Positions 40,193 to 48,130 of a stretch of DNA of 64,000 nucleotides are shown piece after piece. How positions within the stretch are numbered: position 1 is the first letter of the stretch; every line of letters starts with the position of its first letter. Source of the DNA: Litorivivens sp041624475 (GTDB lineage Bacteria; Pseudomonadota; Gammaproteobacteria; Pseudomonadales; Spongiibacteraceae); NCBI RefSeq assembly GCF_041624475.1, contig NZ_JBFJUX010000004.1, positions 124,001-188,000 of the forward strand, given 5' to 3'. The translations under genes and the position numbers were made by a program. A model generated the notes under the pieces. It was not told the origin of the DNA. It saw only the letters and a list, made by a program, of their open reading frames with translations, and searched no databases.

Positions 40193-40812
40193 AACGGTGC
40201 TTGGCGCTGCTTTGCCTGCTGGCGCAGTCGGCGCTGGCAGACGTGCAGGTCAACGCCTTGTTTGAGGGCTCCGCCTACCTGACGGTTAACGGCCAGCAGA
40301 AATTGCTGCGCCAGGGCCAGAGTTTTCAAGGGGTGACCCTGCTGCAGGCCAATACGGAAAAAGCGCTGCTGGAAATCGACGGTCAGCAGCAGTGGCTGGA
40401 TCTGTCCTCGCGCATCAACGCCAGTTACCGCGCCAACACCGCTCGCGAGGTGGTACTGCATCGCGACAGCGAACTGAAGTATATGACCCAGGTCAGCATC
40501 AATGGGCGCAGCATTGCCGCGTTGGTGGATACCGGCGCCAACCTGATGGCGCTCAGCAGTCGCCACGCCACCCAGCTGGGTATCGATTTCAAGAAAGGGG
40601 AGCGGGCGGCAGTCTCCACGGCCAGCGGAATAGCGCCGTCCTATCGGGTCACGCTGCGCTCGGTGAGCGTCGGTGGTATCGTCGCCAATAACGTGCCGGC
40701 AGTGGTGATTGAAGGTAATTTTCCGCAGGTGGTCCTGTTGGGGATGAGTTACCTGACGCATGTGGACATGCAGGAGCGGGACAACATCCTGACACTTCGT
40801 GCCCGTTACTGA
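40189..40812 (+). CDS. Exported retropepsin-like aspartic protease (clan AA)
   Basis: 207 residues. Residues 1-17 are a signal peptide ending ALA, so the mature protein is periplasmic or envelope-associated. The pepsin-type active site DTG is at 114-116 (IAALVDTGANLMALS) and the family flap and end block VVLLGMSYLTHVDM follows; only one DTG is present, so activity requires a dimer. This is the bacterial TIGR02281-like group of unknown substrate. It starts at GTG inside the thiDE stop codon and is therefore translationally coupled to thiamine synthesis genes, an unexpected partner. Confidence 0.85.
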   Translation: MKRCLALLCLLAQSALADVQVNALFEGSAYLTVNGQQKLLRQGQSFQGVTLLQANTEKALLEIDGQQQWLDLSSRINASYRANTAREVVLHRDSELKYMTQVSINGRSIAALVDTGANLMALSSRHATQLGIDFKKGERAAVSTASGIAPSYRVTLRSVSVGGIVANNVPAVVIEGNFPQVVLLGMSYLTHVDMQERDNILTLRARY

Positions 40813-40881
40813 CTTTGCGGTCGAATTTGCCTGCCAATCAGGCTAGAATTGCGCCTCCCTGCAATCTGGCCGGAGTTCAGC

Positions 40882-41472
40882 GTGTCCCTTAGGTTTGTCG
40901 AATCCTCGAAACTGCCCACCCCGTGGGGCATTTTCGATATCCATGGTTTTGAGGATACAGAAAATCACAAAGAGCACATTGTGCTCACCCTGGGCGATGT
41001 CAGCAGCGACGAGCCGGTGCTGGGGCGGGTGCACTCCGAGTGCCTGACCGGCGATGCCCTGTTCAGCATGCGCTGTGACTGTGGCTCGCAACTGCAGGCC
41101 GCGCTGGAGCAGATCGCCACCGAGGGGCGCGGCGCCCTGTTTTATCTGCGCCAGGAAGGACGGGGTATTGGTTTACTGAACAAGATCCGCGCCTACAAAC
41201 TGCAGGATGAAGGCGCCGATACGGTTGAGGCCAATGAAAAGCTCGGCTTTCATGCGGATATGCGCGATTACAGCATCTGCAAAGTCATGTGTGATCACTT
41301 GGGCATCAGCCAGCTCAAGCTGATGACCAACAACCCGCGCAAAGTAAACGCCTTGACTGAACACGGTATTGAAGTGGTTGAGCGGCTGCCGCTGCGCACC
41401 GGGGAAAACCCCCACAATGCCCGTTACCTGGCCACCAAGGCCGGCAAACTCGGCCACCTGTTTGATCATTGA
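40882..41472 (+). CDS. ribA: GTP cyclohydrolase II
   Basis: First enzyme of riboflavin synthesis, opening GTP to a diaminopyrimidine. 196 residues. The zinc ligands are Cys54, Cys65 and Cys67 (ECLTGDALFSMRCDCG), followed by the catalytic YLRQEGRGIGLLNKI and LMTNNPRKV. I chose the GTG at 40882, six bases after GGAG; the frame extends upstream to a TTG at 40849, but that codon overlaps a TAGAAT -10 candidate (40844-40849). This intact enzyme complements the degenerate C-terminal domain of the ribB product at 29.5 kb. Confidence 0.96.
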   Translation: MSLRFVESSKLPTPWGIFDIHGFEDTENHKEHIVLTLGDVSSDEPVLGRVHSECLTGDALFSMRCDCGSQLQAALEQIATEGRGALFYLRQEGRGIGLLNKIRAYKLQDEGADTVEANEKLGFHADMRDYSICKVMCDHLGISQLKLMTNNPRKVNALTEHGIEVVERLPLRTGENPHNARYLATKAGKLGHLFDH

Positions 41473-41477
41473 GTCAG

Positions 41478-42071
41478 TCAGGGGCGGCGACGCTGCTTCA
41501 GCCAGTAAACGGTTTTGTCGGTAACCACAGCGTCCAGCGGAATATCCCAGCTCTGTACCGGTAATTGCTCTACTTCCTGACAGTGGTGGGCGAGGCCAAT
41601 CAGCAGCGGCCGTTTTATGGGCGACAAACGCGCCAGCGTGCGGTCGTAAAAACCGCCTCCCATCCCCAGTCGATTCCCCTTGCGATCAAAGCCCACCAGC
41701 GGCAACAAAATCACATCCATGGCCGCGACCGGCAGGTCAGTGCCCCGCCTGGGTGCAGGTTCGGGAATGCCAAAGCGGTTGGTGCGCAGCGTCTGCCCCG
41801 GGCGATGGCTGCGAAAGGCCAGGTGAGTGCGGCGCAGGCAGGGCAGGTAGCAGCGTTTGCCCATGCGGCTGAGTCGGCGCAGGGTCGTGTAGGGCGAAAT
41901 TTCGCCGTCATTGGCGAGATAGAGAGCGATACTCCGCGCGGAGCGCAGTACAGGCAGGGCGCGCAGTTGGGTGTCGAGATTCCTGCTTGCTGCGCGCTGG
42001 TCGTGTACAGACAGGCCCCGGCGGCGTTCGCGCAGGCTGCGTCTCAATGCTGATTTCTGCAGGGATGTCAT
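41478..42071 (-). CDS. ygfA: 5-formyltetrahydrofolate cyclo-ligase
   Basis: ATP-dependent enzyme returning 5-formyl-THF, a side product of GlyA, to the active folate pool. 197 residues. The arginine-rich N-terminus (RRSLRERRRGLS) and the nucleotide-binding block DVILLPLVGFDRKGNRLGMGGGFYDR (read in parts) are diagnostic. It is read leftward, five bases from the convergent ribA end. The 6S RNA gene lies about 40 bases upstream on the same strand, the conserved ssrS-ygfA pairing, so it is probably made from the 6S read-through transcript. The Shine-Dalgarno is poor. Confidence 0.95.
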   Translation of the reverse strand: MTSLQKSALRRSLRERRRGLSVHDQRAASRNLDTQLRALPVLRSARSIALYLANDGEISPYTTLRRLSRMGKRCYLPCLRRTHLAFRSHRPGQTLRTNRFGIPEPAPRRGTDLPVAAMDVILLPLVGFDRKGNRLGMGGGFYDRTLARLSPIKRPLLIGLAHHCQEVEQLPVQSWDIPLDAVVTDKTVYWLKQRRRP

Positions 42072-42110
42072 GCGCTTATGGTGCGCAAAGTGCTGCGAGC
42101 GAGCAAGTAG

Positions 42111-42288
42111 AAAAACCCCGGTGGTACCGTTGGCCGCGTGACCCTTGAACCCAGAGGTTCAAGGTGGCAGTCCCCGCGTTGCATCAGGCTTCCCGTCAAG
42201 CGGGCATGCACAACAGCAACGGCTGGAAACAGCCTGGGTAAAAAGCATCGGCTCAGGGATCTTGCGGTCTGACGCATACCCCAGGGTC
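42111..42288 (-). ncRNA. ssrS: 6S RNA
   Basis: Regulatory RNA mimicking an open promoter and binding sigma-70 RNA polymerase. Reading leftward, TCCCTGAGCCGAT near the 5' end and CACCTTGAACC-TCT-GGGTTCAAGGGT near the 3' end match conserved E. coli 6S segments. The two ends pair (GACCCTGG with CCGGGGTT) to form the closing stem, and the T-run at 42111-42115 gives the 3' end. Predicted length is about 178 bases versus 184 in E. coli. Its position just upstream of the cyclo-ligase gene is the conserved arrangement. End positions are estimates. Confidence 0.92.
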
Positions 42289-42295
42289 GAGCCAG

Positions 42296-42301
42296 ATTAT
42301 A
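42296..42301 (-). promoter_or_regulatory. -10 box of the 6S RNA promoter
   Basis: A consensus TATAAT read leftward, about seven bases before the predicted 6S RNA start. A perfect -10 fits a highly expressed small RNA. Confidence 0.65.
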
Positions 42302-42422
42302 ACACCGGTGGCACCCCACCTATAAGGGCAAACCACGATTACCCCTGTGAATCTTTGCTTGAAATTTCGTGACAAGTCGGGGGTTTTGCCTTAAAAAGCC
42401 GCGTCCTGTCGCGAGTACCAGC

Positions 42423-43049
42423 GTGAATACTCTCAGCCCTCTTCTTCTAGCGGATGCCTTTGACCGTATCGCCGACGATCTTTTGCGCGATGGCTACAGC
42501 CTGTGCGATTCGCTGGTGCCGGCAGAGCTGCTCTGGGCGCTCTACGAGCGAGTGGGGCCCCGCAGTCGCGCCGGCTTTCGGCGCGCCGGAGTGGGGCGCG
42601 ACAGTGCGTTTCGGCTCAGCGAGCGTTTGCGCTCGGACACGATTCACTGGCTCGACCACGACTATCCGGCTGAATCGGCCTACCTGAACTGGATGGAACA
42701 GCTGCGGCTGGGACTGAACCAGCGTTTGATGCTGGGTCTGTTTGATTTTGAATGTCATTTCGCTCGGTACAAGCGTGGCGCTTTTTACAAAACCCATCTG
42801 GACGCTTTTGCCGGACAGACTAACCGCATTCTGTCGAGCGTCTTGTACCTAAATCCGGTCTGGGCGCCGGACTGGGGCGGCGAGCTGGTGATGTACCGCA
42901 ACTTTGACGGTGAGGTGGTGGAAACCGTGGCGCCGCTATTTGGCCGTCTGGTGCTGTTTCTCAGTGAGCGCTTTCCGCACGAGGTCAAACCGGCCCGGCG
43001 CCAGCGCTATAGTGTGGCGGGTTGGTATCGAGTTCGGCCCATTCTATAG
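42423..43049 (+). CDS. 2-oxoglutarate/Fe(II)-dependent oxygenase
   Basis: Double-stranded beta-helix oxygenase of 208 residues. The iron ligands are visible as His125 and Asp127 (YKTHLDAF) and His186 (ERFPHEV), with the 2-oxoglutarate-binding Arg196 ten residues later and the end block SVAGWYRV. The general type is prolyl-4-hydroxylase/SM-20-like; the substrate is unknown. I prefer the GTG at 42423 because the upstream GTG at 42369 has no ribosome site and adds 18 atypical residues. It is divergent from the 6S RNA and convergent with argE. Confidence 0.83.
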   Translation: MNTLSPLLLADAFDRIADDLLRDGYSLCDSLVPAELLWALYERVGPRSRAGFRRAGVGRDSAFRLSERLRSDTIHWLDHDYPAESAYLNWMEQLRLGLNQRLMLGLFDFECHFARYKRGAFYKTHLDAFAGQTNRILSSVLYLNPVWAPDWGGELVMYRNFDGEVVETVAPLFGRLVLFLSERFPHEVKPARRQRYSVAGWYRVRPIL

Positions 43050-43059
43050 AGCGTGAGTT

Positions 43060-44205
43060 TTAAAGACAGAAGCGCTTGATCAGATCGCGCAGCAGGTTCA
43101 CAGCAGGCTTAATCTGGCTCAGCTCCAGATACTCGTCTGGCTGGTGAGCCACATCAATAGAGCCGGGGCCGAGTACGATGGTTTCCATGCCCAGTTGCTG
43201 CATAAAGCCCGCTTCAGTGCCAAAGGCCACAGCATCGGCGCGGTGGCCGGTCAGGGTTTCGGCCGCTTTCACCAGTTCGCTGTCCGCCGCCTGCTCAAAG
43301 GGCTCGATACCTGGCATCAGTGAAGCCAGTTCAAAGTCTACGCGGTGGGCTTCGGCGATGGGCTGCAATCGCGCGCGAATAGCGGCGCGCAATTCGTCAT
43401 TGTGCATGCCGGGCACGCCGCGCAGATCAAACTGCAGTTCGCACTGACCGCAGATGCGGTTGGGGTTGTCGCCACCGTGAATGCAGCCAAAGTTGAGTGT
43501 CGGCGAGGGCAGGGTAAAGCCTTCGTGGCGGTAGCGCCCCGCTAGGTCCCGGCGCAGCTTGACCAGCTCGCTCATCACCTCGTGCATCGCCTCCAGCGCC
43601 GAGCGGCCGAGTTTGGGGTCAGATGAATGCCCCGATTGGCCCTGCAGGCGCACCGCCTCCATCATGATGCCCTTGTGCATTCGAATGGGCCTGAGACCGG
43701 TAGGTTCACCAATGACCGCATAGCGCGCCTTGGGAAAACCCTGACTGGCCAGTGCTCGGGCGCCAGCCATGGAGCTTTCTTCGTCGGCGGTGGCCAGAAT
43801 CATCAACGGTTGCTGCAGCGGGCTATCGAGAAAGTGGCGGGCGGCCTCAATGGCAATCGGGAAAAACCCCTTCATATCTGTCGCGCCGAGACCGTATAAA
43901 CGCTGATCGCGTTCGGTCAGGGTAAAGGGGCTGCTGGTCCAGAGTGACTCATCGCACGGGACGGTGTCGGTGTGTCCCGCTAGTACCAGCCCGCCCGGGC
44001 CGGAGCCCAGTGTGGCCAGCAGATTCGCTTTCTGAGGGTGGTGGGGCAGCGGCAGAATCTGTACGGCAAAGCCCAGCTCTTCGAGCCAGCCCGCCAGCTT
44101 TTCGATAACCGGCAGGTTGCCGAGGTCGTGACGGGGCGATGCGGAACTGACTGAGGGAAGTGCAATCAGCTCCGCGAGTTGGGTTTTGAGGTCAGGGAGG
44201 GCCAC
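43060..44205 (-). CDS. argE: Acetylornithine deacetylase
   Basis: Zinc M20-family amidase producing ornithine for arginine synthesis, 381 residues. Metal-site blocks are VLAGHTDTVP near residue 77, YGLGATDMKGF, TADEESSM with the catalytic Glu, and GTEAGFMQQLG toward the end. The start is GTG at 44205, four bases after the end of the pit gene, so it is probably co-transcribed with the phosphate-uptake genes although the functions are unrelated. Related M20 peptidases are possible, but the sequence follows ArgE throughout. Confidence 0.93.
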   Translation of the reverse strand: MALPDLKTQLAELIALPSVSSASPRHDLGNLPVIEKLAGWLEELGFAVQILPLPHHPQKANLLATLGSGPGGLVLAGHTDTVPCDESLWTSSPFTLTERDQRLYGLGATDMKGFFPIAIEAARHFLDSPLQQPLMILATADEESSMAGARALASQGFPKARYAVIGEPTGLRPIRMHKGIMMEAVRLQGQSGHSSDPKLGRSALEAMHEVMSELVKLRRDLAGRYRHEGFTLPSPTLNFGCIHGGDNPNRICGQCELQFDLRGVPGMHNDELRAAIRARLQPIAEAHRVDFELASLMPGIEPFEQAADSELVKAAETLTGHRADAVAFGTEAGFMQQLGMETIVLGPGSIDVAHQPDEYLELSQIKPAVNLLRDLIKRFCL

Positions 44206-44208
44206 CGA

Positions 44209-45471
44209 TCAGCCGAAAATGCCTTTAAACAGGAAGAAGAAGATAATCGCCAGACCGGCACCTGCAGGCAGAGTAATCAGCCAGGACAGAAAAATACTGC
44301 CGATCACACGCAGGTTAAGGGCCGCAATACCGCGCGCCAGACCGACGCCGAGAATCGCGCCCACCAGTGTGTGTGTGGTTGAAATCGGCAGGCCCGTGGC
44401 TGAGGCCAGCACGACAGTGGTGGCGGCGCCCAGCTCGGCGGCGAAGCCGCGGCTCGGGGTCAGCTCGGTGATCTTTTTACCTACAGTGGCAATAACCTTA
44501 AAGCCGTAAGTTGCCAGACCGACCACGATACCGCCGCCACCGAGCAGCAAGACCCACCAAGGCAGGGGGGATTTAGCAGCAACTTCGCCGCCTGACTGGA
44601 TAACGGACACCACCGCTGCCAGCGGGCCGACCGCATTGGCCACGTCATTGGAGCCGTGGGCAAAGGCCATGGCGCAGGCGGTGAAGATCATCAGTATGGC
44701 GAAAACGCGCTCGACGTTGGCGTAGCGGAAGTTGCCTTCAATGGGCTCGTCCTTGATGCGGCTAAGCAGCACATAGCCCAGTCCCATAATCACCAGGCCA
44801 ACCATCGCCGCGTAGGCCAGACATTCCTGGAAGCTCAGACCCAGGCCAATATGCTTGAGGCCTTTTACCATGGTGACCATGGCGATGATGAAGCCCACCG
44901 CAAACATATAGAACGGAACGTACTTCTTGGCTGCCTTGAAGGGTTCCGGGGCATCTAGAATCAGGCGTTGGGCGCTCATAAATAAGAGGAAGGAAATAGT
45001 GCCGGCCATCAGGGGCGAAACTACCCAGCTGGCGGCGATCTGGCCCACCTTGCCCCAGGCGACCGCATCCACGCTGATGCCTACGGCGGCAAAGCCTACC
45101 AGCGCGCCCACGATGGAGTGGGTGGTTGAGACCGGCCAGCCCATCAGCGAGGCAATCAGCAGCCAGGTACCGGCCGCCAATAGTGAGGACATCATGCCGT
45201 ACACCAATAACTCGGGCGTGTCGGCGAGTATGGATGAGTCGATGATTCCTTTGCGGATGGTGGAAGTGACTTCACCCCCAGCCAGATAGGCGCCGCAGAA
45301 TTCGAATACCATGGCGATCAGGATCGCCTGTTTGATGGTCAGCGCCTTGGAACCCACCGAGGTGCCCATGGCGTTGGCTACATCGTTGGCGCCCACACCC
45401 CAAGCCATAAAGAAGCCGAATAAACAGGCCAAAATCAGCAGAATATGGCCGTGTTCTGCAATAACAGACAT
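44209..45471 (-). CDS. pit: Inorganic phosphate transporter, PiT family
   Basis: Proton- or sodium-coupled low-affinity phosphate (metal-phosphate) importer, 420 residues with about ten membrane helices. The duplicated PiT signature is visible in both halves: WGVGANDVANAMGTSVGS near residue 25 and FAHGSNDVANAVGPLAAV near residue 270. VSTTHSIVGALVGFA and ISTTHTLVGAILGVG are the paired second motifs. It follows the PhoU-like gene by 29 bases and precedes argE, forming a leftward operon whose promoter carries a Pho-box-like site. Confidence 0.95.
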   Translation of the reverse strand: MSVIAEHGHILLILACLFGFFMAWGVGANDVANAMGTSVGSKALTIKQAILIAMVFEFCGAYLAGGEVTSTIRKGIIDSSILADTPELLVYGMMSSLLAAGTWLLIASLMGWPVSTTHSIVGALVGFAAVGISVDAVAWGKVGQIAASWVVSPLMAGTISFLLFMSAQRLILDAPEPFKAAKKYVPFYMFAVGFIIAMVTMVKGLKHIGLGLSFQECLAYAAMVGLVIMGLGYVLLSRIKDEPIEGNFRYANVERVFAILMIFTACAMAFAHGSNDVANAVGPLAAVVSVIQSGGEVAAKSPLPWWVLLLGGGGIVVGLATYGFKVIATVGKKITELTPSRGFAAELGAATTVVLASATGLPISTTHTLVGAILGVGLARGIAALNLRVIGSIFLSWLITLPAGAGLAIIFFFLFKGIFG

Positions 45472-45500
45472 GTGTTATCCCCAAAATTTTTTGTGGTTCG

Positions 45501-46178
45501 TTAACGGGCCAGCAGAATTTGCAGGCGCGAACCTACTTTCTGCGCTTCGTTGGCCAGTTCACCTACCCAGTCGATGATCCGGTAAAGGAACATGACGTTG
45601 ACGGGCGGCAGCGAATCCTCCAGTTTGAACAGCGCGGCTCTGATTTTGACCTGGGCCTTGTCATTTTCGTGTTCGAGCTTATCCAGCTCGTTGATCAGCG
45701 ATTCCACGAAGTCCACTTCGCGACCGCGAAAGCCGCTTTCCAGCAGCTCGTCCAGCTCATCAATAGCGCGGTGAGCCTGGTTGACGGTATCGATGGCGAG
45801 TTTGAGGTAGTCGCGCATCAGGTCGGTCAGCTTCTCCGGAATTGTCATTTGGCGACCCAGCATCAGGCCGGCAATATCCTTGGATAGATTGGCGATGTGA
45901 TCCTGTACGCCCACCAGATCAAGCAGGTCTGAGCGCGGGACCGGCAAAAACAGGCTCTTGGGCAGCTGAATGCGGACCTGCTTTTTCAGCTTGTCAGCAT
46001 CGTGCTCAAGCTTGGTGATCGCTTTCTGCTGTTCTTTGGCGGCATCCCAGTCTCCTGCGTAGGCGGCCTCCATAAAGGCGGCCAGCGTCTGGGCGCAATC
46101 CCGGACACTGGTCATATGCTGCTGGATGGGGGCAATCGGTGATTTTCCGAACAAATTGGTGAGAGGGTTACCAGCCAT
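45501..46178 (-). CDS. PhoU-like phosphate transport regulator (TIGR00153/DUF47)
   Basis: Cytosolic all-helical protein of 225 residues resembling PhoU, with repeated acidic helices (KLEHDADKLKKQVR; LDKLEHENDKAQVK). Members are nearly always encoded with PiT transporters and are thought to regulate their activity. I start it at the ATG at 46178, which follows AGGAG; the upstream frame to 46223 crosses the promoter. It is the first gene of the PhoU-like/pit/argE transcription unit, the same arrangement as the orfA-pit operon of Sinorhizobium meliloti. Confidence 0.92.
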   Translation of the reverse strand: MAGNPLTNLFGKSPIAPIQQHMTSVRDCAQTLAAFMEAAYAGDWDAAKEQQKAITKLEHDADKLKKQVRIQLPKSLFLPVPRSDLLDLVGVQDHIANLSKDIAGLMLGRQMTIPEKLTDLMRDYLKLAIDTVNQAHRAIDELDELLESGFRGREVDFVESLINELDKLEHENDKAQVKIRAALFKLEDSLPPVNVMFLYRIIDWVGELANEAQKVGSRLQILLAR

Positions 46179-46202
46179 AATGCTCTCCTGCTTCGCGAGG
46201 CC

Positions 46203-46216
46203 GCCAGTATACTGGC
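46203..46216. repeat. 14-bp palindrome over the PiT operon -10
   Basis: GCCAGTATACTGGC is a perfect palindrome that includes the leftward -10 box TATACT. A dimeric regulator binding here would block the promoter; it may also be coincidental symmetry. Confidence 0.45.
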
Positions 46217-46233
46217 TTGTCATAAAATTGTAA
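46206..46233 (-). promoter_or_regulatory. Probable promoter of the PhoU-like/pit operon
   Basis: Leftward TTACAA (46228-46233) and TATACT (46206-46211) with a 16-base spacer, giving a start about 20 bases before the PhoU-like ATG and its AGGAG box. The Pho-box-like sequence overlaps the -35. Confidence 0.5.
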
Positions 46234-46234
46234 C
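46217..46234 (+). promoter_or_regulatory. Pho-box-like site (PhoB)
   Basis: TTGTCATAAAATTGTAAC matches the PhoB consensus CTGTCATAAAWCTGTMAY except that both C positions opening the repeats are T. The two TGTCA/TGTAA half-sites have the standard 11-base period. It faces rightward but covers the -35 of the leftward pit operon, a geometry that suggests repression under phosphate limitation, as known for pit in Sinorhizobium. Confidence 0.6.
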
Positions 46235-46296
46235 AGTTGACCTGAAGGCCCTTTTTGGGCCTGCTGTGGTCCCACGCTGGTAATTGTGGGCGGGTG

Positions 46297-46312
46297 ACTG
46301 TGATAATACAGT
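46297..46312 (+). promoter_or_regulatory. Extended -10 promoter inside an inverted repeat, upstream of the GspE/PilB-like gene
   Basis: ACTGT and ACAGT arms enclose GATAAT (46302-46307), which with TG two bases upstream forms an extended -10. No -35 is evident. The start would be about 20 bases before the ATG at 46334. The symmetric arms could bind a repressor; spacing does not fit LexA. Confidence 0.45.
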
Positions 46313-46333
46313 GAAAAGAATAGGGAATTTTGT

Positions 46334-48112
46334 ATGCAGAATACGGCGCCCAAGCTATCCGGCCCCTTGTCGGTCAAACAACTGCTGAACCTGCTGGAAC
46401 AGGAGGGCTATATTACGGCTGCCGATTTTCGTCGCATTCCCCATTTCACTTCCAAGCGCGACGGCAAAGCGGTAAATCCGATAGAGCATATTGCCAACTT
46501 TGACCTGGAAAACCTCAAGCGCCCGGGGCGGCACCTGACAGAAGATTTTCTGATGCAGTGGCTGGCAGAGCACTGCGGTCTGGACTATCGTCCCATCGAC
46601 CCGCTGAAGATTGACGTGCCAGCGATTACCGAGGTGATGTCCTTCGCCTTCGCCCAGCGCTACGGCATTCTCGCGCTGGAAGCGAATGAGGATGAAGTCG
46701 TGGTCGGTGTGCAGGATCCCTTCGAAAGCAAATGGGAGGACAACCTCGCTCCCACCCTGCGCAAACCGCTGCGCAAGGTTCTGGCCAAGCCCTCGGATAT
46801 TGCTCGTTATACGGTTGAGTTTTACAGTCTCTCGAATTCGGTGCTGGGGGTGCAGGGCACCGAGAAAAAGGAGTCCGGTGTTACCAATCTGGAGCAGCTG
46901 CTGCAAATGGGCGCTGCCAAGGATCTGGATGCCAACGACGGTCACGTGGTCAAGATTGTCGACTGGCTGCTGCAGTACGCCTTTGATCAGCGGGCCAGTG
47001 ACATTCATATCGAACCCCGTCGCGAGATCGGCAATGTTCGCTTTCGTATCGATGGTGCTCTCTACAATGTGTATGAAATGCCCGCCGGGGTGATGGCGGC
47101 GGTGGTCAGCCGGCTGAAAATTCTCGGTCGCATGGACTTGGCGGAAAAGCGCCGGCCCCAGGATGGGCGCCTGAAAACCAAAAATCCTCATGGCGGCGAG
47201 ATAGAGCTGCGCTTGTCCACACTGCCCACGGCCTTTGGCGAAAAGATGGTGATGCGGATCTTCGATCCGGAAGTGTTGTTGCGCAGCTTTGATCAGCTGG
47301 GTCTGCGCGGCGAGGACCTCAAGCGCTGGCAGACCATGATCAATCAGCCTAACGGCATTGTGCTGGTCACTGGGCCCACCGGCTCTGGCAAGACCACGAC
47401 CCTGTATTCGAGTCTGAAACAGATCGCGACCTCGGATGTGAATGTCTGCACCATTGAAGACCCCATCGAAATGGTAGAGGGCAGCTTCAACCAGATGCAG
47501 GTTCACTCCCAGATCGGGCTGAGCTTTGCCGCCGGGGTGCGGGCGCTGCTGCGCCAGGACCCGGATATCATCATGATCGGTGAAATCCGCGACCGCGAAA
47601 CCGCCGAAATGGCAGTGCAGGCGGCACTGACCGGTCATCTGGTCATCGCGACCTTGCACACCAACGATGCACCGAGCGCCATTACCCGGCTGCTGGAACT
47701 GGAAATACCTTCCTACCTCCTCAAGGCGACCGTGTTAGGGGTGATGGCCCAGCGCCTGGTGCGCACCCTCTGCCCTCACTGTAAGCAGCCGGCAGAAACC
47801 GACTCGCTCGGTTGGCAGCAGTTGATTGCCCCATGGCGAGCCGAAAGCCCCAAACAGGTGTACAGCGCAGAGGGTTGTCTGGAGTGCCGCAATACCGGTT
47901 TCTACGGTCGTCAGGGCATCTACGAGGTGTTGACGATGGATGACGCTGTGAAGGGCATGATCAACAATGATATGAATCTGGCCGGTCTGCGCCAGGCGGC
48001 GGTGAAGGGGGGCATGAAAACCCTGCGCCTGAGCGGCGCCCAGAAGGTGGCCGCCGGCGAAACCACCATTACCGAAGTCATGCGCGTGGCACCCAGCGCG
48101 CAAAGTAACTAG
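46334..48112 (+). CDS. Orphan GspE/PilB-family secretion or pilus ATPase
   Basis: 592-residue hexameric-ATPase family protein. The N-terminal MshEN-like domain (about 20-160) is followed by the ATPase core: Walker A GPTGSGKTTT near 346-355, Asp box TIEDPIE, Walker B IIMIGEIRD near 411, His box ATLHTNDAP, and a zinc tetra-cysteine pair CPHC near 479 and CLEC near 515. No pilin, secretin, PilC or PilD gene accompanies it; glnE follows after 18 bases. It probably powers a type II secretion or type IV pilus-like machine encoded elsewhere. The sequence does not decide which. Confidence 0.88.
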   Translation: MQNTAPKLSGPLSVKQLLNLLEQEGYITAADFRRIPHFTSKRDGKAVNPIEHIANFDLENLKRPGRHLTEDFLMQWLAEHCGLDYRPIDPLKIDVPAITEVMSFAFAQRYGILALEANEDEVVVGVQDPFESKWEDNLAPTLRKPLRKVLAKPSDIARYTVEFYSLSNSVLGVQGTEKKESGVTNLEQLLQMGAAKDLDANDGHVVKIVDWLLQYAFDQRASDIHIEPRREIGNVRFRIDGALYNVYEMPAGVMAAVVSRLKILGRMDLAEKRRPQDGRLKTKNPHGGEIELRLSTLPTAFGEKMVMRIFDPEVLLRSFDQLGLRGEDLKRWQTMINQPNGIVLVTGPTGSGKTTTLYSSLKQIATSDVNVCTIEDPIEMVEGSFNQMQVHSQIGLSFAAGVRALLRQDPDIIMIGEIRDRETAEMAVQAALTGHLVIATLHTNDAPSAITRLLELEIPSYLLKATVLGVMAQRLVRTLCPHCKQPAETDSLGWQQLIAPWRAESPKQVYSAEGCLECRNTGFYGRQGIYEVLTMDDAVKGMINNDMNLAGLRQAAVKGGMKTLRLSGAQKVAAGETTITEVMRVAPSAQSN

Positions 48113-48130
48113 TTCAGACTAAGGACTTTC

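Noticed and set aside
42068..42319. Leftward open frame of 83 codons upstream of the cyclo-ligase gene
   Set aside because: The stretch is the 6S RNA gene, with conserved RNA segments; the frame is incidental.
46297..46312. LexA (SOS) box
   Set aside because: The CTGT and ACAG arms are separated by six bases, not the eight required, and the gene is not an SOS function.
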